DNA of 64,000 bases from Rikenellaceae bacterium (GTDB lineage: Bacteria; Bacteroidota; Bacteroidia; Bacteroidales; Rikenellaceae): positions 558,001-622,000 of the forward strand of contig CABJAJ010000001.1 of NCBI GenBank assembly GCA_902363575.1. The letters are read 5' to 3'. The translations under genes and the position numbers were made by a program. Below, in pieces: positions 44,388 to 52,811 of the stretch. Position 1 is the stretch's first letter; every line of letters begins with the position of its first letter. The notes beneath the pieces are model-generated. The model saw only the letters and a program-made list of their open reading frames with translations, was not told the origin of the DNA and made no database searches.

Positions 44388-45113
44388 GTGAAGAGCGTCT
44401 ATTTTTTCGACACCTACGAATTTACCCGCTGGTTCGACGACAGACTGCTGTGGGACTATGTCCCGGGTGACAACACGACCGTACCCGACCGGCCCTGCAT
44501 CGGGAAGAGCCGTCCCATAGCGGGGGACAACGCCAACCTCGTCCTGCTCAATCTGGACAAGGTGCGGCACTTCGTCTTCCTGAAGGACGACATCCCGTTC
44601 CGCGCCAAGCGGGACAAGGCGATCTTCCAGCTCGACATCAACTATAAGCCCCACCGCAGGCGCTTTATGGAGCGTTATTTCGGCTCCCCGATCTGCGATG
44701 CGGGCATCATCGCTCCCCGTCCCGAATACCCGTCCGAGTGGACGAAGCCCCGGATCGGGCTTTACGACCACCTGAGCTATAAATTTATCCTGGCCATCGA
44801 GGGAAACGACGTGGCGACCAACCTCAAATGGATCATGTCCTCCAACTCGGTCGCCGTCATGCCGCGCCCGACCTACGAGACCTGGTTCATGGAGGGGCGG
44901 CTTATCCCCGACTACCACTACATCGAAATCAAGGCGGATTACTCCGACCTCGAAGAGCGGCTGCATTACTATATCGCCCATCCCGAACGGGCCGAGACGA
45001 TCATCGCAAACGCCCACCGGTATGTCCGGCAGTTCCGCGACCGCAAGCGCGAAAAGCTGATCGCGCTGCTGGTGCTGGATCGTTATTTCCGCTGCACGGG
45101 ACAACGCCGCTGA
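44388..45113 (+). CDS. C-terminal catalytic part of the frame-split GT90-type glycosyltransferase
   Basis: 241 residues from a GTG at 44388; in-frame with it the coding similarity extends upstream to the C tract. Motifs of GT90/CAP10 (LPS-modifying) enzymes: SVYFFDTYEFTRWF, GDNANLVLLNLDKVRHFVFLKDD, GNDVATNLKWIMSSNSVAVMPRPTYETWFMEG. The enzyme would add a sugar (often xylose or glucose in this family) to a surface polysaccharide. Without the N-terminal part it is probably inactive. Confidence 0.78.
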   Translation: MKSVYFFDTYEFTRWFDDRLLWDYVPGDNTTVPDRPCIGKSRPIAGDNANLVLLNLDKVRHFVFLKDDIPFRAKRDKAIFQLDINYKPHRRRFMERYFGSPICDAGIIAPRPEYPSEWTKPRIGLYDHLSYKFILAIEGNDVATNLKWIMSSNSVAVMPRPTYETWFMEGRLIPDYHYIEIKADYSDLEERLHYYIAHPERAETIIANAHRYVRQFRDRKREKLIALLVLDRYFRCTGQRR

Positions 45114-45302
45114 CCCGTACGTCCGTGCGTCGTCCATGTCGTCTGTGTGTCGCATGCGTCGCCGCTCCGACCGCTGCGCCGGGCGGGGTGAGCCGATCCG
45201 CGCAGAGGCGTACCGTGCCGGTTTGTGCGCACGGAATACCCGTTTCGGTTCCGCCGCATAATTTAATCGGGTTTTCCGATGCGCGGAAACCGAAGTTTTG
45301 GT

Positions 45303-45310
45303 TATCTTTG
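45303..45310 (+). promoter_or_regulatory. -7 box upstream of ferritin
   Basis: TATCTTTG matches TAnnTTTG, about 40 nt before the ferritin ATG. No clear -33 TTTG is seen at the right spacing. Confidence 0.45.
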
Positions 45311-45349
45311 CCGGAAGAGAATAAACCCTTTATCAAATTGATTCATACT

Positions 45350-45871
45350 ATGCTCAGCCAAAAATTACTCGAAGCGCTCAATGCGCAGGTCAATGCCGAA
45401 TTCTGGTCGGCCTACCTCTACCTCTCCATGTCGGTCGATGCCGCAGCCAAAGGATACAAGGGCGTCGCCAACTGGTTTGCCGTGCAGTTCCGCGAGGAGC
45501 AGGACCATGCGCAAATTCTGATGAACTACATCCTCTCGCGCGGCGCCGAGGTCAGGCTGGCCCCGATCGCCGAGGTGCGCACCTCATGGGGGTCGCCGCT
45601 GGAGATGTTCCGCGACACGCTCGAACACGAGCGCGAGGTGACCGCCATGATTAACAACCTCTGCCGCATCGCGGCCGACGACCGCGACTTCGCCTCGTCC
45701 AACATGCTCGTCTGGTTCGTCGATGAGCAGGTCGAGGAGGAGGAGAGCGCCAAAGACCAGATCGACGCACTGGAACAGGTCGAGGATAACAAGCTCGGCC
45801 TCTACATGATCGACAAGGAGCTTGCCGCCCGCACCTACGCGCAGGCCGCGCCCCTGGCCGGTAAAGCGTAA
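45350..45871 (+). CDS. ftnA: Ferritin
   Basis: 173 residues from the ATG at 45350; the longer ORF upstream is a shadow of the glycosyltransferase. Four-helix ferritin with ferroxidase ligands in NAEFWSAYLYLSMS, REEQDHAQ and DEQVEEE. Stores iron as a 24-mer and protects against oxidative stress. Confidence 0.95.
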   Translation: MLSQKLLEALNAQVNAEFWSAYLYLSMSVDAAAKGYKGVANWFAVQFREEQDHAQILMNYILSRGAEVRLAPIAEVRTSWGSPLEMFRDTLEHEREVTAMINNLCRIAADDRDFASSNMLVWFVDEQVEEEESAKDQIDALEQVEDNKLGLYMIDKELAARTYAQAAPLAGKA

Positions 45872-46247
45872 CGGGCCCCGTGCAGCTGAAGGCGGACGTG
45901 CGGCATTGGCCCGTATCCGCGATGCGGCTGCGTCCGTGCGATCCCTTGCCGGCAAAGCGGAGAGCCGCGAAGCGTTTTTGCGGACAGACCGCTGCCGTCG
46001 TTCCTAAGTTTCGGACACGGGGCATGCCTCGGGTGTCCCCCGTGCCGGTTTGATTCCGCTGCCCGGTCGAAACCTTCCGGTGCTCACTGTGCCGATTCCC
46101 GGTATTTTTGAGCAGGCTCGCTGCGCCGAAGGCCGTAGGCCATCGTGTGGTTTTGGCGTTCCGGATGCGGATTGCCTGTCGTTTAGGTACCAACTTTGCA
46201 TGGAACCTCGCAGTTGCATACTTTAAAATTTAAAAATTGAAAGGATT
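45872..46247. other. Gene-free spacer
   Basis: 376 bases without a credible ORF, repeat or strong hairpin. The last 60 bases become AT-rich and probably hold the promoter of the PepSY-like gene at 46248, though no exact consensus is present. Confidence 0.4.
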
Positions 46248-46682
46248 ATGAAAAAATTATTCGTGCTGGTCGCCGCTCTTGCGGCGATGACGACCGGAGC
46301 GCTGGCGGCTGACGACACGCCGGTTCAGGTGGCCCAGATGCCCAACATGGCGCAGGAGTTCATCGGACAGCATTTCGGGGATGTGCAGGTCTCCTATGCC
46401 ACGATGGACGACGGCCTACGCAAAAGTTACGACGTGGTGCTGGTCAATGGCACCAAGATCGAGTTCGACGGCAACGGGAACTGGACGGAGGTGGACTGCA
46501 AACATGGCGTGGTGCCGGAGGCGATCGTCCCCGCACAAATCCGCAAATATGTGGCGGACAACCATCCCGGACAGCGGATCGAGCAGATCGAGCGCGGTGC
46601 CCGCGGTTGGGAAGTGGGCCTGGGCAACGGCCTCGACCTGAAGTTCAACAAGAGCTTCCGCCTGATGGATCTCGACGACTGA
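46248..46682 (+). CDS. Exported PepSY-like protein
   Basis: 144 residues. Sec signal peptide (about 1-20, ends GALAAD). Two PepSY-like repeats: MAQEFIGQHFGDVQVSYATMD..YDVVLVNGTKIEFDGNGNW, and IRKYVADNHPGQRIEQIERGARGWEV. Soluble periplasmic protein of unknown function. Confidence 0.8.
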   Translation: MKKLFVLVAALAAMTTGALAADDTPVQVAQMPNMAQEFIGQHFGDVQVSYATMDDGLRKSYDVVLVNGTKIEFDGNGNWTEVDCKHGVVPEAIVPAQIRKYVADNHPGQRIEQIERGARGWEVGLGNGLDLKFNKSFRLMDLDD

Positions 46683-46705
46683 TCGTGCGGCGACTCCGCA
46701 GAGAG

Positions 46706-46737
46706 CGTCCCGGCTGCAAAAGCCGGGACGTTTTTTT
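46706..46737 (+). terminator. Terminator
   Basis: Perfect 10-bp stem CGTCCCGGCT/AGCCGGGACG, loop GCAAA, seven T. Confidence 0.88.
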
Positions 46738-46880
46738 GCGCTTTCCGTGCCGTTTCGCATCCTTTTTCGGGAGTTTGCCATGTGCCCGGGACAGTTTGGC
46801 ATGTAAATTTCTGTGTGTCGTACGATCTTTGCATCGAACGATTGGAATGCAAATTTTCTTAAACCAAAAAGTTATATGCT

Positions 46881-47438
46881 ATGAAAAGAATCTTACTCGT
46901 AACAGGTGTCCTTCTGGCGGCTTTGGCGATCGTGTCGTGCTCGAACCGCAACAACCGCAGAGACAACAACGGCCCGATGCGGATGGAGCAGCTTCCCGCC
47001 ACGGCCCAGACCTTCGTGAAGTCGCATTTCGGGGGCGTGACCGTCTCCGACATCAAGGACGAACGCGGCAAGGGCGGCAGGGAGTATGTGGTGAACTTCT
47101 CCAACGGCTGGACCGCCGAATTCGACCGCCGCGGCGAATGGCGCATGGTCGATTGCAAGAACAACGCCGTGCCCGAGGGCGTGATCCCCGTGCAGATCAA
47201 GGACTATGTGATGAAGAACTATCCCCAGCAGCGCGTCACGATGATCGACCGCACCAAGGGCGACAGCAAGAGCGACTACGACGTGAAGCTCGACAATGGC
47301 GTGAAACTGCGCTTCAATAAGAATTTCGACCTGTTGAGCGACAACGGCAACAGCGTGCGCGACAACCGCACCAACGAGGGCAACGTGAACAACAACACGG
47401 TCAATCCGAATATCAACACCCGCACGAACAAGAATTGA
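46881..47438 (+). CDS. PepSY-like lipoprotein with Asn-rich tail
   Basis: 185 residues. Lipobox AIVSC (Cys 20). Same two-repeat PepSY-like fold as the preceding gene (AQTFVKSHFGGVTVSDIKDE, VQIKDYVMKNYPQQRVTMIDR), then a disordered Asn/Thr-rich tail. A paralogue of 46248-46682, kept as a separate transcript by the intervening terminator. Confidence 0.8.
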   Translation: MKRILLVTGVLLAALAIVSCSNRNNRRDNNGPMRMEQLPATAQTFVKSHFGGVTVSDIKDERGKGGREYVVNFSNGWTAEFDRRGEWRMVDCKNNAVPEGVIPVQIKDYVMKNYPQQRVTMIDRTKGDSKSDYDVKLDNGVKLRFNKNFDLLSDNGNSVRDNRTNEGNVNNNTVNPNINTRTNKN

Positions 47439-47459
47439 GCGGTCCCTGTATCCGTGAGT

Positions 47460-47488
47460 CCGGACTGGTTCGCCAGTCCGGTTTTTTT
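47460..47488 (+). terminator. Terminator
   Basis: 9-bp stem CCGGACTGG/CCAGTCCGG, loop TTCG, seven T. Convergent to the GNAT gene. Confidence 0.88.
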
Positions 47489-47582
47489 ATTCCTCGCGCT
47501 GCCGGTTCAGACCGATGACTGCGGCAGTCTGTGCGTGTCGGGCGTAGCAGCGAGGCGGTTTTTGCGGACGTCGGTTTCGGCC

Positions 47583-48035
47583 TTACTCCAGTTCGATTCG
47601 CATGCGTACCATGTGACGCAGTTGGATGCCGTTTTCCGTGATCGGCACGGGGTAGAAGCGGGTGAAGTAGTCGGGATCGATGCCGACGATACGCAGGCCG
47701 CATTTTTCGTAGAGGGCGATCTGCCCGATTCCGGCGTCGCCGGTGCCCAGTTCGAGCCGCCTGAAACCGCTCTCGCGAGCCGTCCGGATCGCATGCCCGA
47801 CCAGTCGGCGGCCGATGCCGCGCCCCTGCCAGGCTTTATGCACGGCCAGGCTGACCAGCTCCGCCGTGAACGGACGGGTGTGCAGCAACAGGTATTGGCC
47901 GACAATCTGCGTGCCGATGCGGGCCTTGTAACAGATGCTCCGACCGACATAATCGGCGACGGAAGCCTCCGATTCGTCGGCGAGCCGCAGCAGGTCGCGG
48001 TCGGGGTGGTCGGTGCGGGAGATGGTCGCTTCCAT
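47583..48035 (-). CDS. GNAT family N-acetyltransferase
   Basis: 150 residues. Acetyl-CoA-binding motif VHKAWQGRGIGRRLVGHAI and beta-strand/helix elements LELGTGDAGIGQIALYEKCG typical of GNAT. Substrate unknown. Monocistronic on the minus strand. Confidence 0.88.
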   Translation of the reverse strand: MEATISRTDHPDRDLLRLADESEASVADYVGRSICYKARIGTQIVGQYLLLHTRPFTAELVSLAVHKAWQGRGIGRRLVGHAIRTARESGFRRLELGTGDAGIGQIALYEKCGLRIVGIDPDYFTRFYPVPITENGIQLRHMVRMRIELE

Positions 48036-48180
48036 AAGCGGATGTTTTCGGCAAAGATAGTACGGACCGTGCGCAAAAGCAACCGTGTTATCGGGTTGTT
48101 TTGCCGATAGGGTGACATCGTCATCGGAACGACGGGATCAAAAAGGTTCCCGCCGCTGCCTGCATGCGGTAATACGGGGG

Positions 48181-49317
48181 TTACGCCGGATCGCCGGCCT
48201 GCGCATCTGCGCGGGGATCGAACAGCCGCGTCTTTTTCACGGCCTCGATGTCGGGCGTGCCGGCAAGCTGCATGACCATTTCGAGTTCGTGACGGAAAAA
48301 CTCGAAGACCGAGCGAACCCCCATCCAACCCCCGAGAGCCAGTCCGTAGATCGCCGGGCGGCCGATGGCCACCACGTCGGCGCCCGAGGCCAAAGCCTTG
48401 AAGATATGCTGTCCGCGCCGGATGCCGCTGTCGAAAATCACCGGCACCCGGCCGTTTACGGCGCGTGCGACCGCGGGCAGCGCCTCGAACGACCCGGGGC
48501 CGCCGTCGAGCTGGCGGCCGCCGTGGTTGGAGACCTGCACGCCCGCGGCTCCGGCGTCGATGGCTCGCAGGGCGTCTTCGGGCGCCTGAATACCCTTGAC
48601 GATAACCGGCAGCCGCGTGTATGCGGCGATCCGTTCCACCTCCGCCGGTCCGATCTGCTGCATGGCGTCGGCGTAAATCTGCTCGATGGAGCGACCCTGA
48701 CCGCTCCCGTACTGTTCGAGGTTGGCCATTTTGAGCGGAAAGACGAAGCGGTTGCGCAGGTCCGCCTCGCGGTTGCCCCCGACGGTGGCGTCGGCCGTGA
48801 GGACGACGGCCCGGTAGCCGCCTGCGAGTGCCTGATCGAGCAGGTGGCGGTTGAAGCCGGCGTCCTTGCTGGGGTAGAACTGGAACCATTGGGACGCTCC
48901 GTTGCCTGCCAGCGCGATCTCCTCGAGGGTCATCCCCGCATAGGTGCTCACGCACATGATCGTCCCGGCCTCCGCCGTGCCGCGTGCCGTCCCGGCTTCG
49001 GCCGAGACGTGGGCGAGGCCTTGTGCGGCGACGGGGGCCATGATGATCGGGAAGGGAAGATCGATCCCCAGAATGCGGCACTTCGTATCGGGCTTTGCGA
49101 GCGAGGCCAGCACGCGCGGCAGGATCGGCCGCTCCTCGAAGCAGGCGGTGTTGCGCCGCATCGTCCACTCGTCGCCCGCCCCGCCCCGGATATAGCCCAT
49201 GGCGCCCTTCCCGATCACCCGCGCCGCTTCGCGTTCCAGCTCCGTGAGGTCGATGATCCGCAGTTCGCGGACCAGGTCGTTGGCAAGATAATCGCCTTTC
49301 ATGTCGTCAATTTTCAT
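48181..49317 (-). CDS. FMN-dependent alpha-hydroxy-acid oxidase/dehydrogenase
   Basis: 378 residues from the ATG at 49317 (ATG at 49302 is an alternative). TIM barrel with FPIIMAPVAAQGLAH, VIVKGIQAPEDALRAIDAGA and the catalytic His signature SNHGGRQLDGGPGSFEAL. Oxidises L-lactate or a related 2-hydroxy acid. Located after the AI-2E-family permease gene, same strand. Confidence 0.9.
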   Translation of the reverse strand: MKIDDMKGDYLANDLVRELRIIDLTELEREAARVIGKGAMGYIRGGAGDEWTMRRNTACFEERPILPRVLASLAKPDTKCRILGIDLPFPIIMAPVAAQGLAHVSAEAGTARGTAEAGTIMCVSTYAGMTLEEIALAGNGASQWFQFYPSKDAGFNRHLLDQALAGGYRAVVLTADATVGGNREADLRNRFVFPLKMANLEQYGSGQGRSIEQIYADAMQQIGPAEVERIAAYTRLPVIVKGIQAPEDALRAIDAGAAGVQVSNHGGRQLDGGPGSFEALPAVARAVNGRVPVIFDSGIRRGQHIFKALASGADVVAIGRPAIYGLALGGWMGVRSVFEFFRHELEMVMQLAGTPDIEAVKKTRLFDPRADAQAGDPA

Positions 49318-49461
49318 TTTCTGCCGTGAGCTCCAACAACTGTGCCTGCCTGCTGCTTCGGTCGCGTCCGGCGGCGGCATGTGCGGGCCTTTTCCGTGCC
49401 TCCGCCCGAAGACGCCGCGGCCGGCGAATCTGACGGTGTCCGCTATCGATTCCCCGCAGCG

Positions 49462-50523
49462 TCAGGACGCCGGCTCCTCCTTTTTCGGGTCGGGGACGAA
49501 GAGGAGCTTGTCGGAGGTGCCGTCGAGGTACTTGCGTTTGAAAATATCGACGCAGAAGATGAAGATCGCGAGCATCAGCGGCCCGAAGATCACGCCCATG
49601 AAACCGAAGAGCGCCAGTCCGATGATGACCCCGAAGATCGTGACGAGGGGATGGGTGTCGGCCATCTTTTTCTGCATCATGAAGCGCACGACGTTGTCCA
49701 CGTGCGTAATGACGATCGTTCCGTAGAGCGTCAGCCCGATGGCGTTGCCCCAGCCCCCCGAGAGGGCCAGATAGACGGACAGGGGCACCCAGATGAGCGC
49801 CGTACCCACGATGGGGATGATCGTGGCAAAGCAGGTCAGCACGCCCCAGAACAGGGCGCTCGGCACCCCGAAGATGACGTAGGAGATGTAGGCCACGATG
49901 CCCTGGATGATGGCCAGCAGCGGGATGCCGATGGCGTTCGAGCGGACGATCATGTGCACTTCGCGCATCACGCTGCGCGAGGTGGAGTGGTTGAAGGGGA
50001 GCAGGTCGCGGAAATAGTCCTCCATGCGGTATCCGCCGATAAGCATGAAATAGAGCACGAACATCAGCACGATGATGTTGATGCCGAAGCTGAAGATACT
50101 TCTGAGCACCCACTGGCCCACTTTGGGGATCAGGCTGATGAGGTAGTTGATGTTGCTCGGTTGCAGGATGTCGTATCCCGTGCGGTCGCGGATCAGCTCG
50201 GCCACGTGGCGGAACGGGTCGATGATCGACTGGGGTTCGAGCGCGATATGCTGGATTTTGGCCACGAACATCCAGACGATGAGCGATATGGGCACCAGAA
50301 AGCAGAGAATCGCCTCGACCAGCAGCACCGTGGCGGCCAGGCTGCGCCGCCACTTGCGGCACTGCGTGAGGTAGTGCATCTGCCGGCGCAGCAGCACGTA
50401 GATCGTAGCCGCGCCGAGCAGTCCGCCGATGAAGGGGATGAGCTCGACGAAGATCGTCACCCCCAGCCCGATGATGAGCACGAACAGCGAGTAGCGCCAG
50501 TATTGTTCCTTGATGGTTTTCAT
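49462..50523 (-). CDS. AI-2E transporter family (PerM-like) membrane protein
   Basis: 353 residues from the ATG at 50523. Eight helices and the family's C-terminal block FGVPSALFWGVLTCFATIIPIVGTAL, FGVIIGLALFGFMGVIFGPL. Permeases of this family export various solutes; the AI-2 name should not be taken as substrate evidence. Confidence 0.9.
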   Translation of the reverse strand: MKTIKEQYWRYSLFVLIIGLGVTIFVELIPFIGGLLGAATIYVLLRRQMHYLTQCRKWRRSLAATVLLVEAILCFLVPISLIVWMFVAKIQHIALEPQSIIDPFRHVAELIRDRTGYDILQPSNINYLISLIPKVGQWVLRSIFSFGINIIVLMFVLYFMLIGGYRMEDYFRDLLPFNHSTSRSVMREVHMIVRSNAIGIPLLAIIQGIVAYISYVIFGVPSALFWGVLTCFATIIPIVGTALIWVPLSVYLALSGGWGNAIGLTLYGTIVITHVDNVVRFMMQKKMADTHPLVTIFGVIIGLALFGFMGVIFGPLMLAIFIFCVDIFKRKYLDGTSDKLLFVPDPKKEEPAS

Positions 50524-50635
50524 GTTGCACGGGTGCGGCCCCGGTGGTCGTAAACAAGGAGTGTGCCGGACGCGCGGTTTCGCTTCGCGTAAAAAACGGA
50601 GTGATAATTGCGTCGGTCGGGACAAATTTCAAGCG

Positions 50636-52084
50636 ATGGAAAACGGTGTGATGATGCAGTATTTCGAGTGGAACCTACCCAACGACGGGGCCCTGTGGCG
50701 CCGCCTGAAGGGGGATGCGAGCCACTTGCGGCAGGTGGGCGTGACTTCGGTGTGGATTCCGCCCGCCTACAAAGCCGACGAGCAGCAGGACGAGGGGTAT
50801 GCGACCTACGACCTCTACGATTTGGGCGAATTCGACCAGAAAGGAACCGTGCGCACTAAGTACGGCACCCGGGCGGAGTTGCAGGAGGCGATCGCCGAGC
50901 TGCACCGCTGCGGCATCTCGGTCTATCTCGACGCGGTGATGAACCACAAGACCGGAGCCGATTACACCGAGCGTTTCACGGTGCGCGAAGTCGATCCCTC
51001 CGACCGCGAACACCTGTTGAGCGGCCCCTATGAAATCGAAGGGTGCACGGGATTCGACTTTCCCGGACGCGGCGACCGCTATTCCGGATTCAAATGGCAC
51101 TGGTACCACTTCTCGGGCACCGACCTCAATGCCGCCAACGGTAAGAAAGGCATCTACCTCATCCAGGGCGAAGGAAAGGCATGGAGCGAGGGGGTGGACG
51201 ACGAGAACGGCAACTACGACTTCCTGATGTTCAACGACCTGGATTTCGACCATCCCGATGTCGTGGCCGAAATGGAGCGCTGGGGCGTGTGGGTGGCCCG
51301 CGAGCTCGACCTCGACGGCATGCGGCTCGATGCGCTCAAGCATATCGAGGATCGCTTCATCGCCGGGTTCATGGATGCCGTGCGCCGGGAGCGCGGCGAG
51401 GCGTTCTATGCGGTGGGCGAATACTGGAAAGACGGTTTCGAGGCGCTCGAAAAGTACCTCGACGTGGTCGGCCACAAGGTCAATCTGTTCGACGTGCCGC
51501 TGCATTACAAGCTCTTCGAGGCTTCGCAGAAAGGGCGCGATTACGATCTGACTAACCTCCTCGATCAAACCCTGGTCACCGTCTATCCGACCCTTGCCGT
51601 GACATTCGTGGACAACCACGACTCGCAGCGCGGCAGCTCGCTCGAGTCGCAGGTGAAGGCTTGGTTCAAGCCGCTGGCCTACGGGTTGATTCTGCTGATG
51701 AAAGAGGGGTATCCCTGCGTCTTTTTCGGCGACTACTATGGCACGGGCGGGCAGCCTTCGCCCCATCGGGTGATCCTCGACATCCTGCTCGATGCCCGCC
51801 GCCGCTTTGCTCACGGCGAGCAGAAGGAGTATTTCGACCACCCCAACACGGTCGGTTTCACCCGCCTGGGCGACGGAGAACATCCCGGATCGGGGCTTGC
51901 TGCGTTGCTGTCCAACGGCGAGGACGGAGAGAAGCGCATGGAGGTCGGCCAGGCCCATAAGGGCGAACAGTGGGTTGAAATCACGGGCAGCTTCCCCGGC
52001 GAGCAGATCGCGGTCGGCGACGACGGCCGGGCGATATTCCGGGTTCATGGCGGCAAGCTGGCCGTCTGGGTGCCCAAAGGGTAG
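50636..52084 (+). CDS. amyA: Cytoplasmic alpha-amylase (GH13_5)
   Basis: 482 residues from the ATG at 50636, no signal peptide. GH13 catalytic triad Asp232 (DGMRLDALKHI), Glu262 (AVGEYW) and Asp329 (FVDNHDSQ), one residue off the Bacillus liquefying-amylase numbering (231/261/328), so it belongs to the same subfamily. Degrades intracellular glycogen or imported maltodextrins. Confidence 0.95.
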   Translation: MENGVMMQYFEWNLPNDGALWRRLKGDASHLRQVGVTSVWIPPAYKADEQQDEGYATYDLYDLGEFDQKGTVRTKYGTRAELQEAIAELHRCGISVYLDAVMNHKTGADYTERFTVREVDPSDREHLLSGPYEIEGCTGFDFPGRGDRYSGFKWHWYHFSGTDLNAANGKKGIYLIQGEGKAWSEGVDDENGNYDFLMFNDLDFDHPDVVAEMERWGVWVARELDLDGMRLDALKHIEDRFIAGFMDAVRRERGEAFYAVGEYWKDGFEALEKYLDVVGHKVNLFDVPLHYKLFEASQKGRDYDLTNLLDQTLVTVYPTLAVTFVDNHDSQRGSSLESQVKAWFKPLAYGLILLMKEGYPCVFFGDYYGTGGQPSPHRVILDILLDARRRFAHGEQKEYFDHPNTVGFTRLGDGEHPGSGLAALLSNGEDGEKRMEVGQAHKGEQWVEITGSFPGEQIAVGDDGRAIFRVHGGKLAVWVPKG

Positions 52085-52180
52085 CGGTGGGACGGCTGCC
52101 CGGCTTCCGGCCGGCCGGCCCGGGTCGGCAGGTTGTGCGCGCAGCGGACTCAGCCCCGCTCCGCGCTGCATCCGGTCGGT

Positions 52181-52648
52181 TTAAAACAGCCTTACGATGC
52201 CTTCGTAGGCGCCCAGCACCGCCAGATAGCGGACGAGTTTGCCGACCAGCATGGAGCCCGCGGTGAGCCACTGGTTGCTGCGCATCAGTCCCAAAAGCAG
52301 CGCGACGGCTTCGCCGATATAGGGCAGAAAAGCGAAAAATCCCATCAACGCGCCCCTGCCGCCCAGGAAACGGGAGGCTTTCGCCAGCGTCCGCTCGTCG
52401 ATGCGCAGCCAGCGTCCGATCCACTCCCGCCGTCCCAGGCGGCCGATCCAGTAGCAGGTCATGCCGCCGAGCGTGTTGCCCAGGGTGGCGGAAGCGAGCA
52501 GGCCGACCGGGTCGAGCCCCATGCGCAGGAGGACGACCAACACCGCCTCCGAGCTGAAAGGCAGGATGCTCCCGGCAACGAACGCGGAGAGAAAGAGGCC
52601 CGCATAGCCCCAGTCGATGAAAAATGCGGTGACGGATTCGATCATCAT
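52181..52648 (-). CDS. YqaA/DedA-like SNARE-associated membrane protein
   Basis: 155 residues from the first of two adjacent ATGs (52648). VTAFFIDWGYAGLFLSAFVAGSILPFSSE, GNTLGGMTCYWIGRLG and GKLVRYLAVL fit the small YqaA branch of DedA proteins (polyprenyl-phosphate or lipid flippase-like). Divergent from the histidine kinase. Confidence 0.88.
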   Translation of the reverse strand: MMIESVTAFFIDWGYAGLFLSAFVAGSILPFSSEAVLVVLLRMGLDPVGLLASATLGNTLGGMTCYWIGRLGRREWIGRWLRIDERTLAKASRFLGGRGALMGFFAFLPYIGEAVALLLGLMRSNQWLTAGSMLVGKLVRYLAVLGAYEGIVRLF

Positions 52649-52749
52649 TGCGGATTCGTGGAGCAAAGATAATCCGTTTTTGCCGAGCCCGATACGACGA
52701 TCCGTTTTTATGGTCGAAAAAACTTTTTCACGGATAATTTGCGGTAAAA

Positions 52750-52781
52750 TTTGGTGGGAGCAGCGCTTTTGTCTATTTTTA
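52750..52781 (+). promoter_or_regulatory. Probable promoter of the histidine kinase
   Basis: TTTG (52750-52753), 20 nt, TATTTTTA (52774-52781; last base deviates from TAnnTTTG). The start site near 52787 supports translation from the ATG at 52812. Confidence 0.55.
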
Positions 52782-52811
52782 CCCTTCGGAAAAATCCGCG
52801 GCTTTGTGCGG

